Source: an uncultured Paracoccaceae bacterium
GTDB taxonomy: Bacteria > Pseudomonadota > Alphaproteobacteria > Rhodobacterales > Rhodobacteraceae
Assembly: GCA_905182105.1 (NCBI GenBank)
Contig: CAJJAR010000001.1
Span: forward strand, 186,001 to 250,000
Reading direction: 5' to 3'
DNA: 64,000 bases
Numbering within the stretch: position 1 is the first letter of the stretch; the number at the start of each line of letters is the position of its first letter. The notes beneath the pieces are model-generated. The model saw only the letters and a list, made by a program, of their open reading frames with translations. It did no database searches and was not told the DNA's origin. Below, one piece after another: positions 48,079-57,254 of this stretch. The translations under genes and the position numbers were made by a program.

Positions 48079-48369
48079 TTATTTACCGATCATGTTGCGA
48101 ACAACGCCGACGAGGGCAAGCACTGCGCCACCACCAACACCGCCGCCAACAACCTGACCAATGATCGCGCCGAAGTCCAAGCCAGCAGCGCCGCCAGCGG
48201 CCCCCGCCAAATCAGGAGCACCAATTGCGCTAAGGATCGTGCCACCTAGGCCACCACCAACAACGCCAACAATAGAATTGATCAATGTGCCTTGGTTTAA
48301 GCTTCCGTGCACTTTACCCGCAGCGTTACCACCAGCGGCACCAAACAAAAGTCCAATAATAAGTTCCAT
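48079..48369 (-). CDS. Small glycine-rich membrane protein
   Basis: A 96-residue protein, almost entirely hydrophobic and glycine/alanine rich (LIIGLLFGAAGGNAAGKVHG, IVGVVGGGLGGTILSAIGAP, IIGQVVGGGVGGGAVLALVG). It has a strong GGAGGG ribosome site, which supports expression. Glycine-zipper helices suggest a pore or membrane oligomer. No function known. Confidence 0.75.
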   Translation of the reverse strand: MELIIGLLFGAAGGNAAGKVHGSLNQGTLINSIVGVVGGGLGGTILSAIGAPDLAGAAGGAAGLDFGAIIGQVVGGGVGGGAVLALVGVVRNMIGK

Positions 48370-48537
48370 AATATATCCCTCCAGCGTGGGGCTATAATTA
48401 TTGAATACTCTCAACTCCCCTCAAAGCTAAGTAGCAGTGGGACTTTACGCAGATCACCAAAAGGCAGTCATGGGGAATTTATATCTAAAACAACTCATTT
48501 ATAGGCGTTTTACTGCAAAAAATGACGCTGAACAGGG

Positions 48538-49017
48538 TCAGCCGTGATCTTTCATAAGGCGTGCTTTTTGACGGGACCAATCGCGTTTTGCTTCGGTCGC
48601 ACGCTTGTCGTGGTTCTGCTTACCTTTGGCGACGCCAAGTTTAATCTTCGCGAACCCTTTGTGATTAAAGTACATCACGATTGGCACTAAGGTCATACCT
48701 TTGCGCTGGGTCGCATTCCACAAATTCGATAATTCTTTTTTAGACACCAGCAACTTACGACGGCGGCGTACTTCGTGTTTGAAGGTTTTAGCCCCTTCAT
48801 ATGGCGCGATATAAGAGTTCACCAACCACAGCTCGTTGTTTTCAACCGCGGCATAGCTTTCAGCGATATTTGTGCCACCGATGCGCATGGATTTCACTTC
48901 GGACCCCTCAAGGATCACACCACACTCGATGTCATCGTCGATTGCATAATCAAAGCGTGCGCGCCGATTCTCAGCGATTACTTTGTAATTAGGATCTGAT
49001 TTCTTATTCTGTACCAT
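48538..49017 (-). CDS. smpB: SsrA-binding protein SmpB
   Basis: A 159-residue tmRNA-binding protein for rescue of stalled ribosomes. Core: [52 protein letters not shown], the [16 protein letters not shown] tail region and [11 protein letters not shown]. Start MVQNKKSD was chosen by family length. No tmRNA gene is in the window. Confidence 0.94.
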   Translation of the reverse strand: MVQNKKSDPNYKVIAENRRARFDYAIDDDIECGVILEGSEVKSMRIGGTNIAESYAAVENNELWLVNSYIAPYEGAKTFKHEVRRRRKLLVSKKELSNLWNATQRKGMTLVPIVMYFNHKGFAKIKLGVAKGKQNHDKRATEAKRDWSRQKARLMKDHG

Positions 49018-49136
49018 CAAAAGGGATGTAGGGCTTACAGCGCAAGGGTGCAAGAGAAGGCAAGCTATCGAAGCTTGTTCCACTGCGCAGACTGTGGAAA
49101 TATTGGGTAACATTTTAAAAAATTATAATTTCCTTC

Positions 49137-49529
49137 ATGACCTATTTTTTCAAAGTCCTCGTACTTGCCATTTGTATGGCCGGCTCAACCGCTACAGCTC
49201 AAAGCGGCACACGCATCCTTGCTATGGGGGATTCATTTTTTGCCACCAATGGTGTCCAAAACAAAGCTATCCCGAATGTCTTGGCCCAAATCCTCAGAGA
49301 ACCGGTTCACAATCGCGCTGTTGCCGGTGCTCGGATCATTTACCGGTTGCCCATTTCAGGAAGCCTAGGATTCAAAATAGAGCAACAATACAAACCGAGA
49401 ACCTGGGATTGGATTGTTATAAATGGTGGCGGTAATGATCTGATGCTGGGCTGTGGGTGCAACAAGTGTGGTGCCCGCATGAACAAAATGATTTCGCATA
49501 ATGGCACCAAAGGCAAACCCCACGATTGA
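49137..49529 (+). pseudogene. SGNH/GDSL hydrolase, truncated
   Basis: Signal peptide (LVLAICMAGSTATAQ) then block I with the nucleophile (RILAMGDSFFATNG) and block III (DWIVINGGGNDLM). The frame ends at 49529 after about 130 residues, and the C-terminal block with catalytic Asp/His is missing. Sequence beyond about 49530 belongs to a different gene, so a deletion has joined the two. Confidence 0.8.
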
Positions 49530-50983
49530 TCGCAAAGCTGCGCAAAACAAGTCAGCATTGGCTGAAAACGCTAACGTCACATATGCCCCCAAACGCATTC
49601 GATGCGGTTGGGGTGATTTGTCCTTGGTCGAAGCCACGCTTTATGCCGTTGAATTCGCAGTCAAAGCATTTCCACGTGCAACGCATTTTATATGTTATCA
49701 GGCGATTGCATACCGATTAAGTCGGCTGAATACATCCACAGCTTTCTTGATGATAACGACGCAGACTTTATCGAGAGCTTTGATTATTTCGAAAGCGTAG
49801 GATCAAGACAGGCATGAAAGAAGAGCGGCTGATCTATCGCCATTTCTTTAACGAGCGCATCCAACAATGGCTTTTCAACACCAGCTTTCGCCTTCAACAG
49901 CGTTTTGGCCTGACCCACAAAATTTTCCACGACATTCAAATTCAAATTGGCAGTCAGTGGTGGTGTCTGCGCAGACGTACAGTTGAATGGGTTCTAGATT
50001 TCACCCGTCAGCGCAAAGACGTCATGCGGTTTTTCCGAACCACGTGGATTCTGGACGAGACATTCTTCCAAACCATTGTACGCCATGTTGTGCCAGAAAA
50101 CGAAATTCGCACGCGGACGCTGACGTTCTTGCTGTTCTCAGATTACGGAATGCCCATAACGCTTCATGACGATCAATATGATCTGCTATTGTCTCAAGAT
50201 TTCATCTTTGCGCGCAAAATCAGCCCAGACGCCGACATCCTGAAACGTCGCCTTGGCCTGTTGCACCCCGCAGAAGGTGTACGGTTTGATATTTCGAACG
50301 AAGGCTGGGGACTGTTCAAATTTCTATCGGGACATGGCCGCATTGGTTGACGGTTCTCGACCCGCTTTTGGGAAACCGAAAGTACATTGGGGCGCGAATG
50401 CGAACTGCTTATATTGGTGTGCAAAAAATGGCACGTGGCCAAGCGGGTTCTTGAACGCGTCCACCAAGTGACCAATGTGCCCGCCATCGAATATCTGTTC
50501 AGCGAAGAAAGTACGCAACTTCCAAACTTAGGCGGCATTCAAAAGACTTTAGGCAAACGCCACCGTCACCGCCGCGCTTTGATGCGGATACTGTTCGATT
50601 ATTACGAAACCGATCGCTTGGTCGTCTGCATGGACCCTGGTGATTTGGATCTGTTGCAGGACTTTGAAAGCGACCGCTCAAATACGCGCGTGCTGGAAAT
50701 CCATTGCGAGTTTTCCAAAGAATATATGATTGGCCACGCAATGCGGGTCGGATTAGCAGGGGATCATACGTCAAACGAAACGTTAGCACGTTTATTGCCT
50801 ACAATTCGCAACGATATGAATTTCGAAAGTGATGCCCTACGCGACACAGGATTTGAAAATCTGCATCGCATGCATAAATCATCCAGTATTGAAGAGAACA
50901 CCGCTGAGTTGGCGGATTTCTTGTCTATTTCAGAAGACGATGCACGTAAAATTCTCGAAGCAGATTACATCTTCTCCGACTAA
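49530..50983 (+). pseudogene. Core-2/I-branching-type glycosyltransferase remnant
   Basis: Matches the Rhodobacteraceae beta-1,6-N-acetylglucosaminyltransferase-like proteins with a DUF5928 tail, but the N-terminus is lost and three lesions follow. RIRCGWGDLSLVEATLYAVE is in one frame. After a missing T near 49687 come MLSGDCIPIKSAEYIHSF and FIESFDYFES in a second frame. After another missing base near 49806 come MKEERLIYRHFFNER and IGSQWWCLRRRTVEWVLDF in the third. An in-frame TGA at 50348-50350 splits GRIG from RFSTRFWETESTLGRE; the tail runs to 50983 (LFDYYETDRLVVCMDPGDLD). Not functional as read. Confidence 0.85.
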
Positions 50984-50990
50984 TGTTTGC

Positions 50991-51641
50991 CTACTTAGCG
51001 CGCCATGAATTCAGCCATTGTTTTAGACGGCCATGGCCGCCCTCAACCGCGTCACCCGCCGCATCCCAGTTGTCTTGAATTTCCTCAAGCGTCGGATCAA
51101 TGCGCGCCATGCGGAAACGACGCCAGCGTATAAAGATGAAATAGCTGACAGCAGCGAACAACGTCAAAATCAGGATGTTCAGGATCGGCCAGCCCTTGGA
51201 CGCATCCGGCCCATCAACCACCTCTACAGAAATCGCATTTGGGAAGATCGACAGAAACTCATTACGCCAGCCATAGTGTTTGATCATCGCATACTGCGGT
51301 GCCTCAGCCACTGACTTCAGATCGCTGGCTTCGGCCTGCAGGTTCGTTGTGTCGAACTTGAAATACGGCGGCCAGCCCCAACCGGTATCCTCATTGCGGT
51401 ACACCATCACTTCACCGCTATTGGCCAACTTGGTTTGGATAAAGAAGATGTCGCGGTTCACAGCGCTGCCCACATTGCCCGTATCGGCAGAGGCCCAGAA
51501 GATCGAATTCTCACCGAAATCAATCCGCTTCTCATAGGTATCGGTAATCCGCACGATGTCCTTTTGGGGCAGCGTGTAATGAAAGAACGCAGCAACAAAC
51601 GTCCAGGACGTGATGATCAGGAACCACTTGATATAGGTCAT
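50991..51641 (-). CDS. DUF1523 family membrane-associated protein
   Basis: A 216-residue protein with an N-terminal anchor (FLIITSWTFVAAFFHYTL), a periplasmic region with the DUF1523 phrase VRITDTYEKRIDFGENSIFW, and a second membrane helix (ILILTLFAAVSYFIFIRWRR). Function unknown. It follows a small membrane protein on the same strand, and the upstream genes of that operon are decayed. Confidence 0.8.
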   Translation of the reverse strand: MTYIKWFLIITSWTFVAAFFHYTLPQKDIVRITDTYEKRIDFGENSIFWASADTGNVGSAVNRDIFFIQTKLANSGEVMVYRNEDTGWGWPPYFKFDTTNLQAEASDLKSVAEAPQYAMIKHYGWRNEFLSIFPNAISVEVVDGPDASKGWPILNILILTLFAAVSYFIFIRWRRFRMARIDPTLEEIQDNWDAAGDAVEGGHGRLKQWLNSWRAK

Positions 51642-51654
51642 GTCTGTGCTCCCC

Positions 51655-51936
51655 TTAGGCAAAATTCGTAAGATAAATAATGACGGCAACCAGCACCGTC
51701 GGAATGATATAAACGCCCAAGATCAGTTTACGACGCACAGAGCCATCGTATTCTTCCAGGCCCTTCTGAATGTAGTCATCACGATCACCATCCTTTGTGG
51801 CATCGTCCATCTGCTCAAGGTTCCACTGCGCCTTCAGCTTACCACGGCGCACAGCGCGGGAATAGAACGACAAACACACATATACGATCATCAGTACGAT
51901 AAAGCCCATAACCAACAGGCGTGCGAGTGCAAACAT
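51655..51936 (-). CDS. Small two-helix membrane protein
   Basis: A 93-residue protein with an N-terminal helix (LLVMGFIVLMIVYVCLSFY), an acidic middle (MDDATKDGDRDDYIQKGLEE) and a C-terminal helix (LILGVYIIPTVLVAVIIYL). Lies 13 bases upstream of the DUF1523 gene, so they are co-transcribed. Unknown function. Confidence 0.7.
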   Translation of the reverse strand: MFALARLLVMGFIVLMIVYVCLSFYSRAVRRGKLKAQWNLEQMDDATKDGDRDDYIQKGLEEYDGSVRRKLILGVYIIPTVLVAVIIYLTNFA

Positions 51937-52062
51937 CTAACGTCTCCTAACAGCGCTCCAAGGGCCAAAATGTGCGATCAAATCATCCTTCGCTTGATCG
52001 GTGTCCATTTCCATACTGGCCTCATGGCCAAACAGTGCAGCACGCGCACCTGCCTTGTCTAC

Positions 52063-52545
52063 TTAGTACTCGCGCTCAAGGAAACGCACAACATAGTCTT
52101 TCTTTACCTCAGGCCAGCCTGCATAAATGGTGTAAAACAGTTTCTTGTAGCATATGAACAGCTGGCGAATGTCGGCCATGCACAACTGCGCCAGCAACAT
52201 ATTCACCAATCTGCTGTCACCATGTTCCGCCGCACGCAGCGTATACAAATACGCGGGATGATCGGACGTGATCGTGGGCCACGCGCCCCCATGGTTTTGC
52301 CCATGCCACCAACTTGCTCAGGGCGGTATAACTCTATAGCAAAAGATGCGCGTTTTCACGGGCCGATCGGCGCATATCACAGCGGCTGGTTTGGCTAAGG
52401 TCGATACCCTGATCGGCAATGGTATCGATCAAAATGAATTCCATCTTTTGACGCAGGATCGCAGTGCCATCGACACCCCGCGCCTTGATGATCGGTTCAA
52501 CCAGATCGTTGTATTCTAGGAACTTGGCGATGCCACTTGGTTCTG
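52063..52545 (-). pseudogene. Unrecognised gene remnant with a frameshift
   Basis: Two frames join well if one T is added to the T4 run near 52345. First KFLEYNDLVEPIIKARGVDG, KMEFILIDTIADQGIDLSQT, RCDMRRSARENAHL; then FAIELYRPEQVGGMGKTMGA, YLYTLRAAEHGDSRLVNMLL and WPEVKKDYVVRFLEREY, ending at 52063. No start codon is visible, and the 5' end runs into the coiled-coil pseudogene in another frame. Family not recognised. Confidence 0.6.
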
Positions 52546-53271
52546 CAATGAATCAATCCACGTTTTGCCCTTTTCGATGTAGCGTTCTAGCGTTTGAGAG
52601 TTGGCCAGCTTAACCTGTTTGTCCTGAATCATCGAGTTGTAATCAGAGTTTAGGACGGCCAATTTAGTCTCTAACTTAGTCCGTTTCGCGGCGTCTTGCT
52701 CTGACGCGATCTTGTTCTCTACGCTGATGATTTTTGGATCCATCGCCTGAATGTTTGCCTGCAATATGATCAGTTCTTACACCACGGCTTCGCGTTCATC
52801 CAGCGTAGATGTCAGGTTGCTTTCAACCTTCACCTTTTGATCCTCCAACATCGCCAACTGCCCTGTGAGCAATTGAACAATCACGTCAGATTTGGAAATT
52901 AGGTCCTGTAATTTGTCGTCGATCGAGGCAGAGCGTACACGCTCTTGACCCATGCTGTCTGATTTCGCGCCAGCAAAGATATCGTCAAAAATTTCCCACC
53001 CCGTCTTGTTGCGCATCTCGTCAAAGTCTTTGGAGAAGCCAGATGTCACATCATCAAGGCCCATAATCAGCACAGCGATATTTGCGTTCATCACATCCGT
53101 GTGCGCGTGCACATCCTCAAGGGATGCGTTTTCGATATCGATCATGGCATCATCGCCGACCTTCAATTTTTCGCTGGCGGTTTTGATCCAGCCCGTCAGT
53201 TCAGCGATTTTGGATTGAGCCTCAGCCACTTATGGTTGCGATTCCCGCACCTGCACGTCAAAATTTGCCAT
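52516..53271 (-). pseudogene. Coiled-coil protein gene with two in-frame TAA codons
   Basis: ATG at 53271 has a GGAG site and encodes MANFDVQVRESQP, then TAA at 53230-53232. The same frame continues VAEAQSKIAELTGWIKTASE ... TSTLDEREAVV, then TAA at 52777-52779, and goes on in frame with ELIILQANIQAMDPKIISVE, AKRTKLETKLAVLNSDYNSM, LERYIEKGKTWIDSLQNQV to TAG at 52516. It is long, charged and heptad-rich, so a coiled coil. Both ochres could be single substitutions of CAA or GAA. A GTG right after the first TAA could allow restart. Confidence 0.75.
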
Positions 53272-53395
53272 TAAATTCTCCAATCATTGAAAAGCTTGCA
53301 AACAATGTAGGCAATGTAATGCCCATTTATATTGCCCAACCCTAGATTTCATTCACACTGTTGTAAAATCAATGTGGCATTGAAAGGGCTGTGAC

Positions 53396-54184
53396 TTATT
53401 CCGCTGTCAGAACTGACAAAATGTCACCTTCTGGATCAGCCAACGCATCAATCACATCAAAATGGTGCTTGCCCTGCGCCACAACCTGATCGCATTGCCA
53501 AGCTTCCGCCAACCACATTGCCTGATCAAGGAAAGCAGGTCGCTCATCGCTGCCAACCCAAACCGTTACTTTGGTTTGAGGGGCTGGTTGCAACATCGGG
53601 CTTTCTGCCCGTGCCATACCTGCGTCCATTTGAAAGTCTGCATTGATGTCCGTTTGGCACAGCGGCTCCAAATCACTGAGGGGCGAAATAGGCACCACAT
53701 GCCGCACCCGATCCATCACAGCATCGGGTAACATTCCCGGTGCCACCATCCGCGCCACCAGATGCCCACCAGCGGAATGCCCCACTAAACTAATCGGCCC
53801 ATGTGTGCATCCCGCAATATGCTGAACCGCCTGCGCAATTTGTTGGGTGATCATTGCGATCCCAACTTGTGGACACAAATCATATGATGGCATCGCTACC
53901 GCCCACCCCCGCGCCAGCGCGCCCTTGGCAAGGAACGACCAACTGTCGCGATTAAACATCCGCCAATAGCCACCATGCACAAAGATCAGCGTTCCCTTAG
54001 CGGGCTGATCCGGTTGGAAAAAATCATAGGCCTGACGTGGTGAGGGGCCGTAGGAAACACCCAGTTCGGCGCGTCCCCCTAGCGCCTCTCGAAGTACCTT
54101 GGACGCGCCATCCCAGCGTGGTGGGTACAGCGCAGCCCCTTCGATATATGCACCGTTCGCGTATGCGTCACTTAGATCAGTCAT
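53396..54184 (-). CDS. Alpha/beta hydrolase, kynurenine-formamidase-like
   Basis: About 262 residues with an HGGYW oxyanion motif (TLIFVHGGYWRMFNRDSW) and nucleophile elbow ISLVGHSAGGHLVARMV; late Asp and His are in VWVGSDERPAF and QGKHHFDVIDAL. This layout fits arylformamidase/esterase-like hydrolases. Substrate not proven; no other kynurenine-pathway genes are nearby. Start MTDLSDAY preferred over one 36 codons upstream that overlaps the next gene. Confidence 0.82.
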   Translation of the reverse strand: MTDLSDAYANGAYIEGAALYPPRWDGASKVLREALGGRAELGVSYGPSPRQAYDFFQPDQPAKGTLIFVHGGYWRMFNRDSWSFLAKGALARGWAVAMPSYDLCPQVGIAMITQQIAQAVQHIAGCTHGPISLVGHSAGGHLVARMVAPGMLPDAVMDRVRHVVPISPLSDLEPLCQTDINADFQMDAGMARAESPMLQPAPQTKVTVWVGSDERPAFLDQAMWLAEAWQCDQVVAQGKHHFDVIDALADPEGDILSVLTAE

Positions 54185-54261
54185 AGCACCCTCATCAATT
54201 CGTCTGGACAAGTGCCACATTAGTTGCTTTCCCTGTTCACGCAATCTCTGGAGAACATGAA

Positions 54262-55737
54262 ATGCTGGAAACAACAACGAACCTGACGACAATGCTGAGC
54301 GATCCTACCCTGCTTGAGACCCGCGCTTATGTAGGTGGCGAGTGGATTGATGGAGATAAAGGTACGTTTGACGTAACCAATCCAGCACGTGGTGACGTGG
54401 TTGCCCAAGTTTCTGACCTAAGCCGCGAACAAGTTGGCGTTGCCATTGCCAAAGCAGAAGTCGCACAAAAGGAATGGGCCAAATGGTCCGCGAAGGAACG
54501 CAGCGCAGTTATGCGCGAGTGGTTCAATCTGATGATGGAAAATCAAGATGACCTTGGCATTATCCTGACTGCAGAGATGGGTAAGCCATTGGCAGAGGCC
54601 AAAGGCGAAATCGCATACGGCGCATCGTTTATTGAGTTTTTTGCCGAAGAAGCAAAACGCATTTACGGCGAAACCATCCCGGGCCACCAGCGCGACAAAC
54701 GCATTACAGTTTTGAAGCAACCCATTGGTGTTGCTGCATCCATAACACCGTGGAATTTCCCAAATGCAATGATCACGCGCAAGGCTGCCCCAGCACTTGC
54801 CGCGGGTTGCGCATTCATTGCGCGCCCTGCCGAGTTAACACCGCTCTCTGCCACCGCGATTGCGGTGCTTGCAGAGCGTGCTGGCATACCTGCCGGTGTG
54901 TTCCAAGTGGTCACAACGTCTGATGCGCCAAGCACAGGACAAGAATTCTGCGAAAATCCGATTGTACGCAAATTGACCTTTACAGGGTCTACTGGAGTAG
55001 GCCGCATCCTTTTGGCCCAAGCCTCACAACAGGTAATGAAATGTTCAATGGAATTGGGCGGTAACGCACCTTTCATCGTATTTGATGACGCGGATCTAGA
55101 CGCTGCAGTTGAGGGCGCGATGTTGTGCAAATTCCGCAACGCCGGGCAGACCTGCGTCTGCGCAAATCGCATCTATGTTCAGTCTGGCGTTTACGACGCA
55201 TTCGCTGCAAAACTGAAAGTCGCGGTTGAGGCCTTGAACGTGGGCGATGGCTTTGACGCGGGCGTCACGACTGGCCCGATGATCACCACAAATGCAGTGT
55301 CAAAGGTGCAAGAACACCTTGATGATATTCTTGCCAATGGCGGCGCAATTTTGACCGGTGGTGCAGCCCATGAATACGGCGGCAGCTTCTATCAGCCAAC
55401 TGTTGTGACTGGCGTTACCCAAGACATGAAGGTCGCCCAAGAAGAAACATTCGGGCCCCTCGCGCCGTTGTTCAAATTCGACGATGTGGATGATGTCATC
55501 GCGATGGCCAACGACACGATTTTTGGCCTGGCCGCGTATTTCTACGCTTCTGATCTAAGCCGCGTTTACAAGGTAGCAGAAGAATTAGAATACGGCATTG
55601 TTGGTGTGAACACTGGCATCATCTCAACCGAAGTGGCGCCATTTGGTGGGATCAAGCAATCTGGTTTGGGCCGCGAAGGCAGCCATCACGGCATCGAAGA
55701 ATTCATGGAAATGAAATACATCTGCATGTCAGTGTAA
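54262..55737 (+). CDS. gabD: NAD(P)-dependent succinate-semialdehyde dehydrogenase
   Basis: A 491-residue aldehyde dehydrogenase: PWNFPNAMITRKAAPALAAG, general base Glu in MELGGNAPFIVFDDADLDAA, catalytic Cys in NAGQTCVCANRIYVQ, and ETFGPLAPLFKF. The CVCANR region is typical of the GabD group. Oxidises succinate semialdehyde to succinate. No gabT is adjacent. Followed by a strong bidirectional terminator. Confidence 0.9.
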   Translation: MLETTTNLTTMLSDPTLLETRAYVGGEWIDGDKGTFDVTNPARGDVVAQVSDLSREQVGVAIAKAEVAQKEWAKWSAKERSAVMREWFNLMMENQDDLGIILTAEMGKPLAEAKGEIAYGASFIEFFAEEAKRIYGETIPGHQRDKRITVLKQPIGVAASITPWNFPNAMITRKAAPALAAGCAFIARPAELTPLSATAIAVLAERAGIPAGVFQVVTTSDAPSTGQEFCENPIVRKLTFTGSTGVGRILLAQASQQVMKCSMELGGNAPFIVFDDADLDAAVEGAMLCKFRNAGQTCVCANRIYVQSGVYDAFAAKLKVAVEALNVGDGFDAGVTTGPMITTNAVSKVQEHLDDILANGGAILTGGAAHEYGGSFYQPTVVTGVTQDMKVAQEETFGPLAPLFKFDDVDDVIAMANDTIFGLAAYFYASDLSRVYKVAEELEYGIVGVNTGIISTEVAPFGGIKQSGLGREGSHHGIEEFMEMKYICMSV

Positions 55738-55762
55738 CGTATTTTCCAACAGCAAAACGTAA

Positions 55763-55790
55763 AAAGGCCCGCTGGTTTCAGCGGGCCTTT
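55763..55790. terminator. Terminator between gabD and the Hsp20 remnant
   Basis: AAAGGCCCGCTG and CAGCGGGCCTTT form a perfect 12-bp stem with a GTTT loop, T-rich on both strands; likely bidirectional. Confidence 0.9.
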
Positions 55791-55797
55791 CGTTTGA

Positions 55798-56220
55798 TCA
55801 GTTGACGGTTTTGGCGTCGACCACATCCGTTGCAATCACATTCTGGCTGGCGATTTGAATGCGCCGTGGTTTCAGCGCCTCGGGCACTTCACGCGTCAGG
55901 TCAATATGCAACATTACATCGGTGTGGCTGGCCCCCGTGACCCAAACATGATCGGCCAAATGGAACCGCCGTTCAAACGCACGTGTGGCAATACCACGAT
56001 GGAGGTATTTCTTATCCTTACTTTCGTCAGCTTTTTTGGCCGTAACGATCAGGGAATTTTCCCGCACTTCAACATTCAAATCCGGCTCTGAGAACCCAGC
56101 CACCGCAATATATACGATACGCGTCGTCATCCGTTTTTCCGATGTTATAGGATGGGTAACTGTTTTGGGGTGCATCGTTCGTCCGCATGCGATCCATCAT
56201 ATCAGCGATTTGGTCAAAGC
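55798..56220 (-). pseudogene. Hsp20 small heat-shock protein, truncated and frameshifted
   Basis: Reading from 56220 down: GFDQIADMMDRMRTNDAPQ, YPSYNIGKTDDDAYRIY, then a frame change in a TATATATT stretch near 56110, then AVAGFSEPDLNVEV, LHRGIATRAFERRFHLADHV and PRRIQIA to the TGA at 55798. Two bases appear lost from the TA repeat. The first dozen or so codons with the start are missing, replaced by a protease fragment. An intact IbpA-type chaperone would be about 150 residues. Confidence 0.82.
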
Positions 56221-56366
56221 CAAATCTGGGGCAATCAATATGCCCAACAAAAGCCACTGTTAGCGATGTCGAGACGACCAACAGCTTGCCAACCACGCGC
56301 CTCATTTTGGGTTTCTAATTTCTTTAGATTGGTGCTGTCTGCCTGTGCAAACCTGCGCTTAGACAT
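56212..56366 (-). pseudogene. Stub of a second trypsin-like protease
   Basis: Encodes LKKLETQNEARGWQAVGRLD then IANSGFC, closely matching LRRLNTGDDGRAWQAVGRLD in the intact neighbour, so it is a tandem paralogue. One base is missing after GFC; restoring it gives GILIAPDLALT, matching GALIAPNLVLT. The stub then runs into Hsp20 sequence within TTTGGCTTTGACC, which fits both genes. Confidence 0.78.
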
Positions 56367-56391
56367 AGCAAATATGTAATCAAAAATTTCT

Positions 56392-57183
56392 TCACGGCTT
56401 AATAAATTTCGCACCAGTATCGCGGCGCGTCCCATTTACTAGAACTATTTCTCCATCTTTCTGGGCAACCAATTCCGCACGCAATCGTGCAAGTGGTGCA
56501 CCAAGGGCTGTGCCCAATGAAACCTTTTCACCGTCCACCTCAGCCTTGGCTGAAACTACAGAAACGATATGCGCCTTTCCATCTTTAAAAGTGAAAATGG
56601 GTGCGCCTGATGATCCAAAATCAACCAAACAAGACGTTACAAGAATGCCTTCCTGGCGCGCCAAGACAATACAGACCTCTTGAAGTGAGGGGGCTTCAGC
56701 GCGGTCTTTTGCATAGCTGACAACGCCAACTTGATCACCTTTACGCGGATGTGCCGCGGTGCCAAACGGTTTTACAGCATTGTTGCGAATGGGCTGGTCC
56801 AGCTCAAGTAATGCTAAGTCATAGTGCACCCGCTTGGACGAAACATCACCACTAAATTCATAGTCTGGATGCACAACGGCACGGCGAATATCGCGATAGG
56901 CCGACGCGCGACCGTTTCGCCAACCAGCCATAAATTCAACGGTTTTGTGATCAATGCGTTCGTTCGTCGACTTATCAAACAGGCAGTGCGCAGCTGTCAA
57001 AACCAGATTCGGGGCAATTAATGCACCCGTACAAAACCCAGTGCCACCAATGTCCAATCGCCCCACCGCTTGCCACGCGCGACCATCATCGCCCGTGTTT
57101 AAACGACGCAGCCGTTCATCCTGCGCAAAAGCGGCAGAGGCCACAACCAAGGCCATAATTGATAAAGACATCCAACGACGCAC
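56392..57183 (-). CDS. Trypsin-like serine peptidase (V8/S1B-like)
   Basis: A 263-residue secreted protease: signal peptide (LSIMALVVASAAFA), catalytic His in LVLTAAHCLF, Asp in HYDLALLELDQPI, and Ser in LVDFGSSGAPIF (GSSGAP instead of the usual GDSGGP). Cysteine pairs fit disulfides. Probably periplasmic or secreted; substrate unknown. A truncated paralogue lies just downstream. Confidence 0.87.
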   Translation of the reverse strand: MRRWMSLSIMALVVASAAFAQDERLRRLNTGDDGRAWQAVGRLDIGGTGFCTGALIAPNLVLTAAHCLFDKSTNERIDHKTVEFMAGWRNGRASAYRDIRRAVVHPDYEFSGDVSSKRVHYDLALLELDQPIRNNAVKPFGTAAHPRKGDQVGVVSYAKDRAEAPSLQEVCIVLARQEGILVTSCLVDFGSSGAPIFTFKDGKAHIVSVVSAKAEVDGEKVSLGTALGAPLARLRAELVAQKDGEIVLVNGTRRDTGAKFIKP

Positions 57184-57254
57184 AGCAACGATCCTAATAG
57201 TTATCCTGACCGGATATCAGTCAGTTGCGGTAGAATTAGGGCATCTAAACAGAT

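Noticed and set aside
51640-52398. 252-codon open frame on the plus strand
   Set aside because: It runs antisense across the small membrane gene and a decayed minus-strand gene whose translation makes better sense; composition rich in His/Cys/Gln with no family features.
52516-53271. Stop-codon reassignment (TAA read as an amino acid)
   Set aside because: Many intact genes in the window (for example xsc, crtB, map) end naturally in TAA, so the ochres in this gene are most simply mutations.
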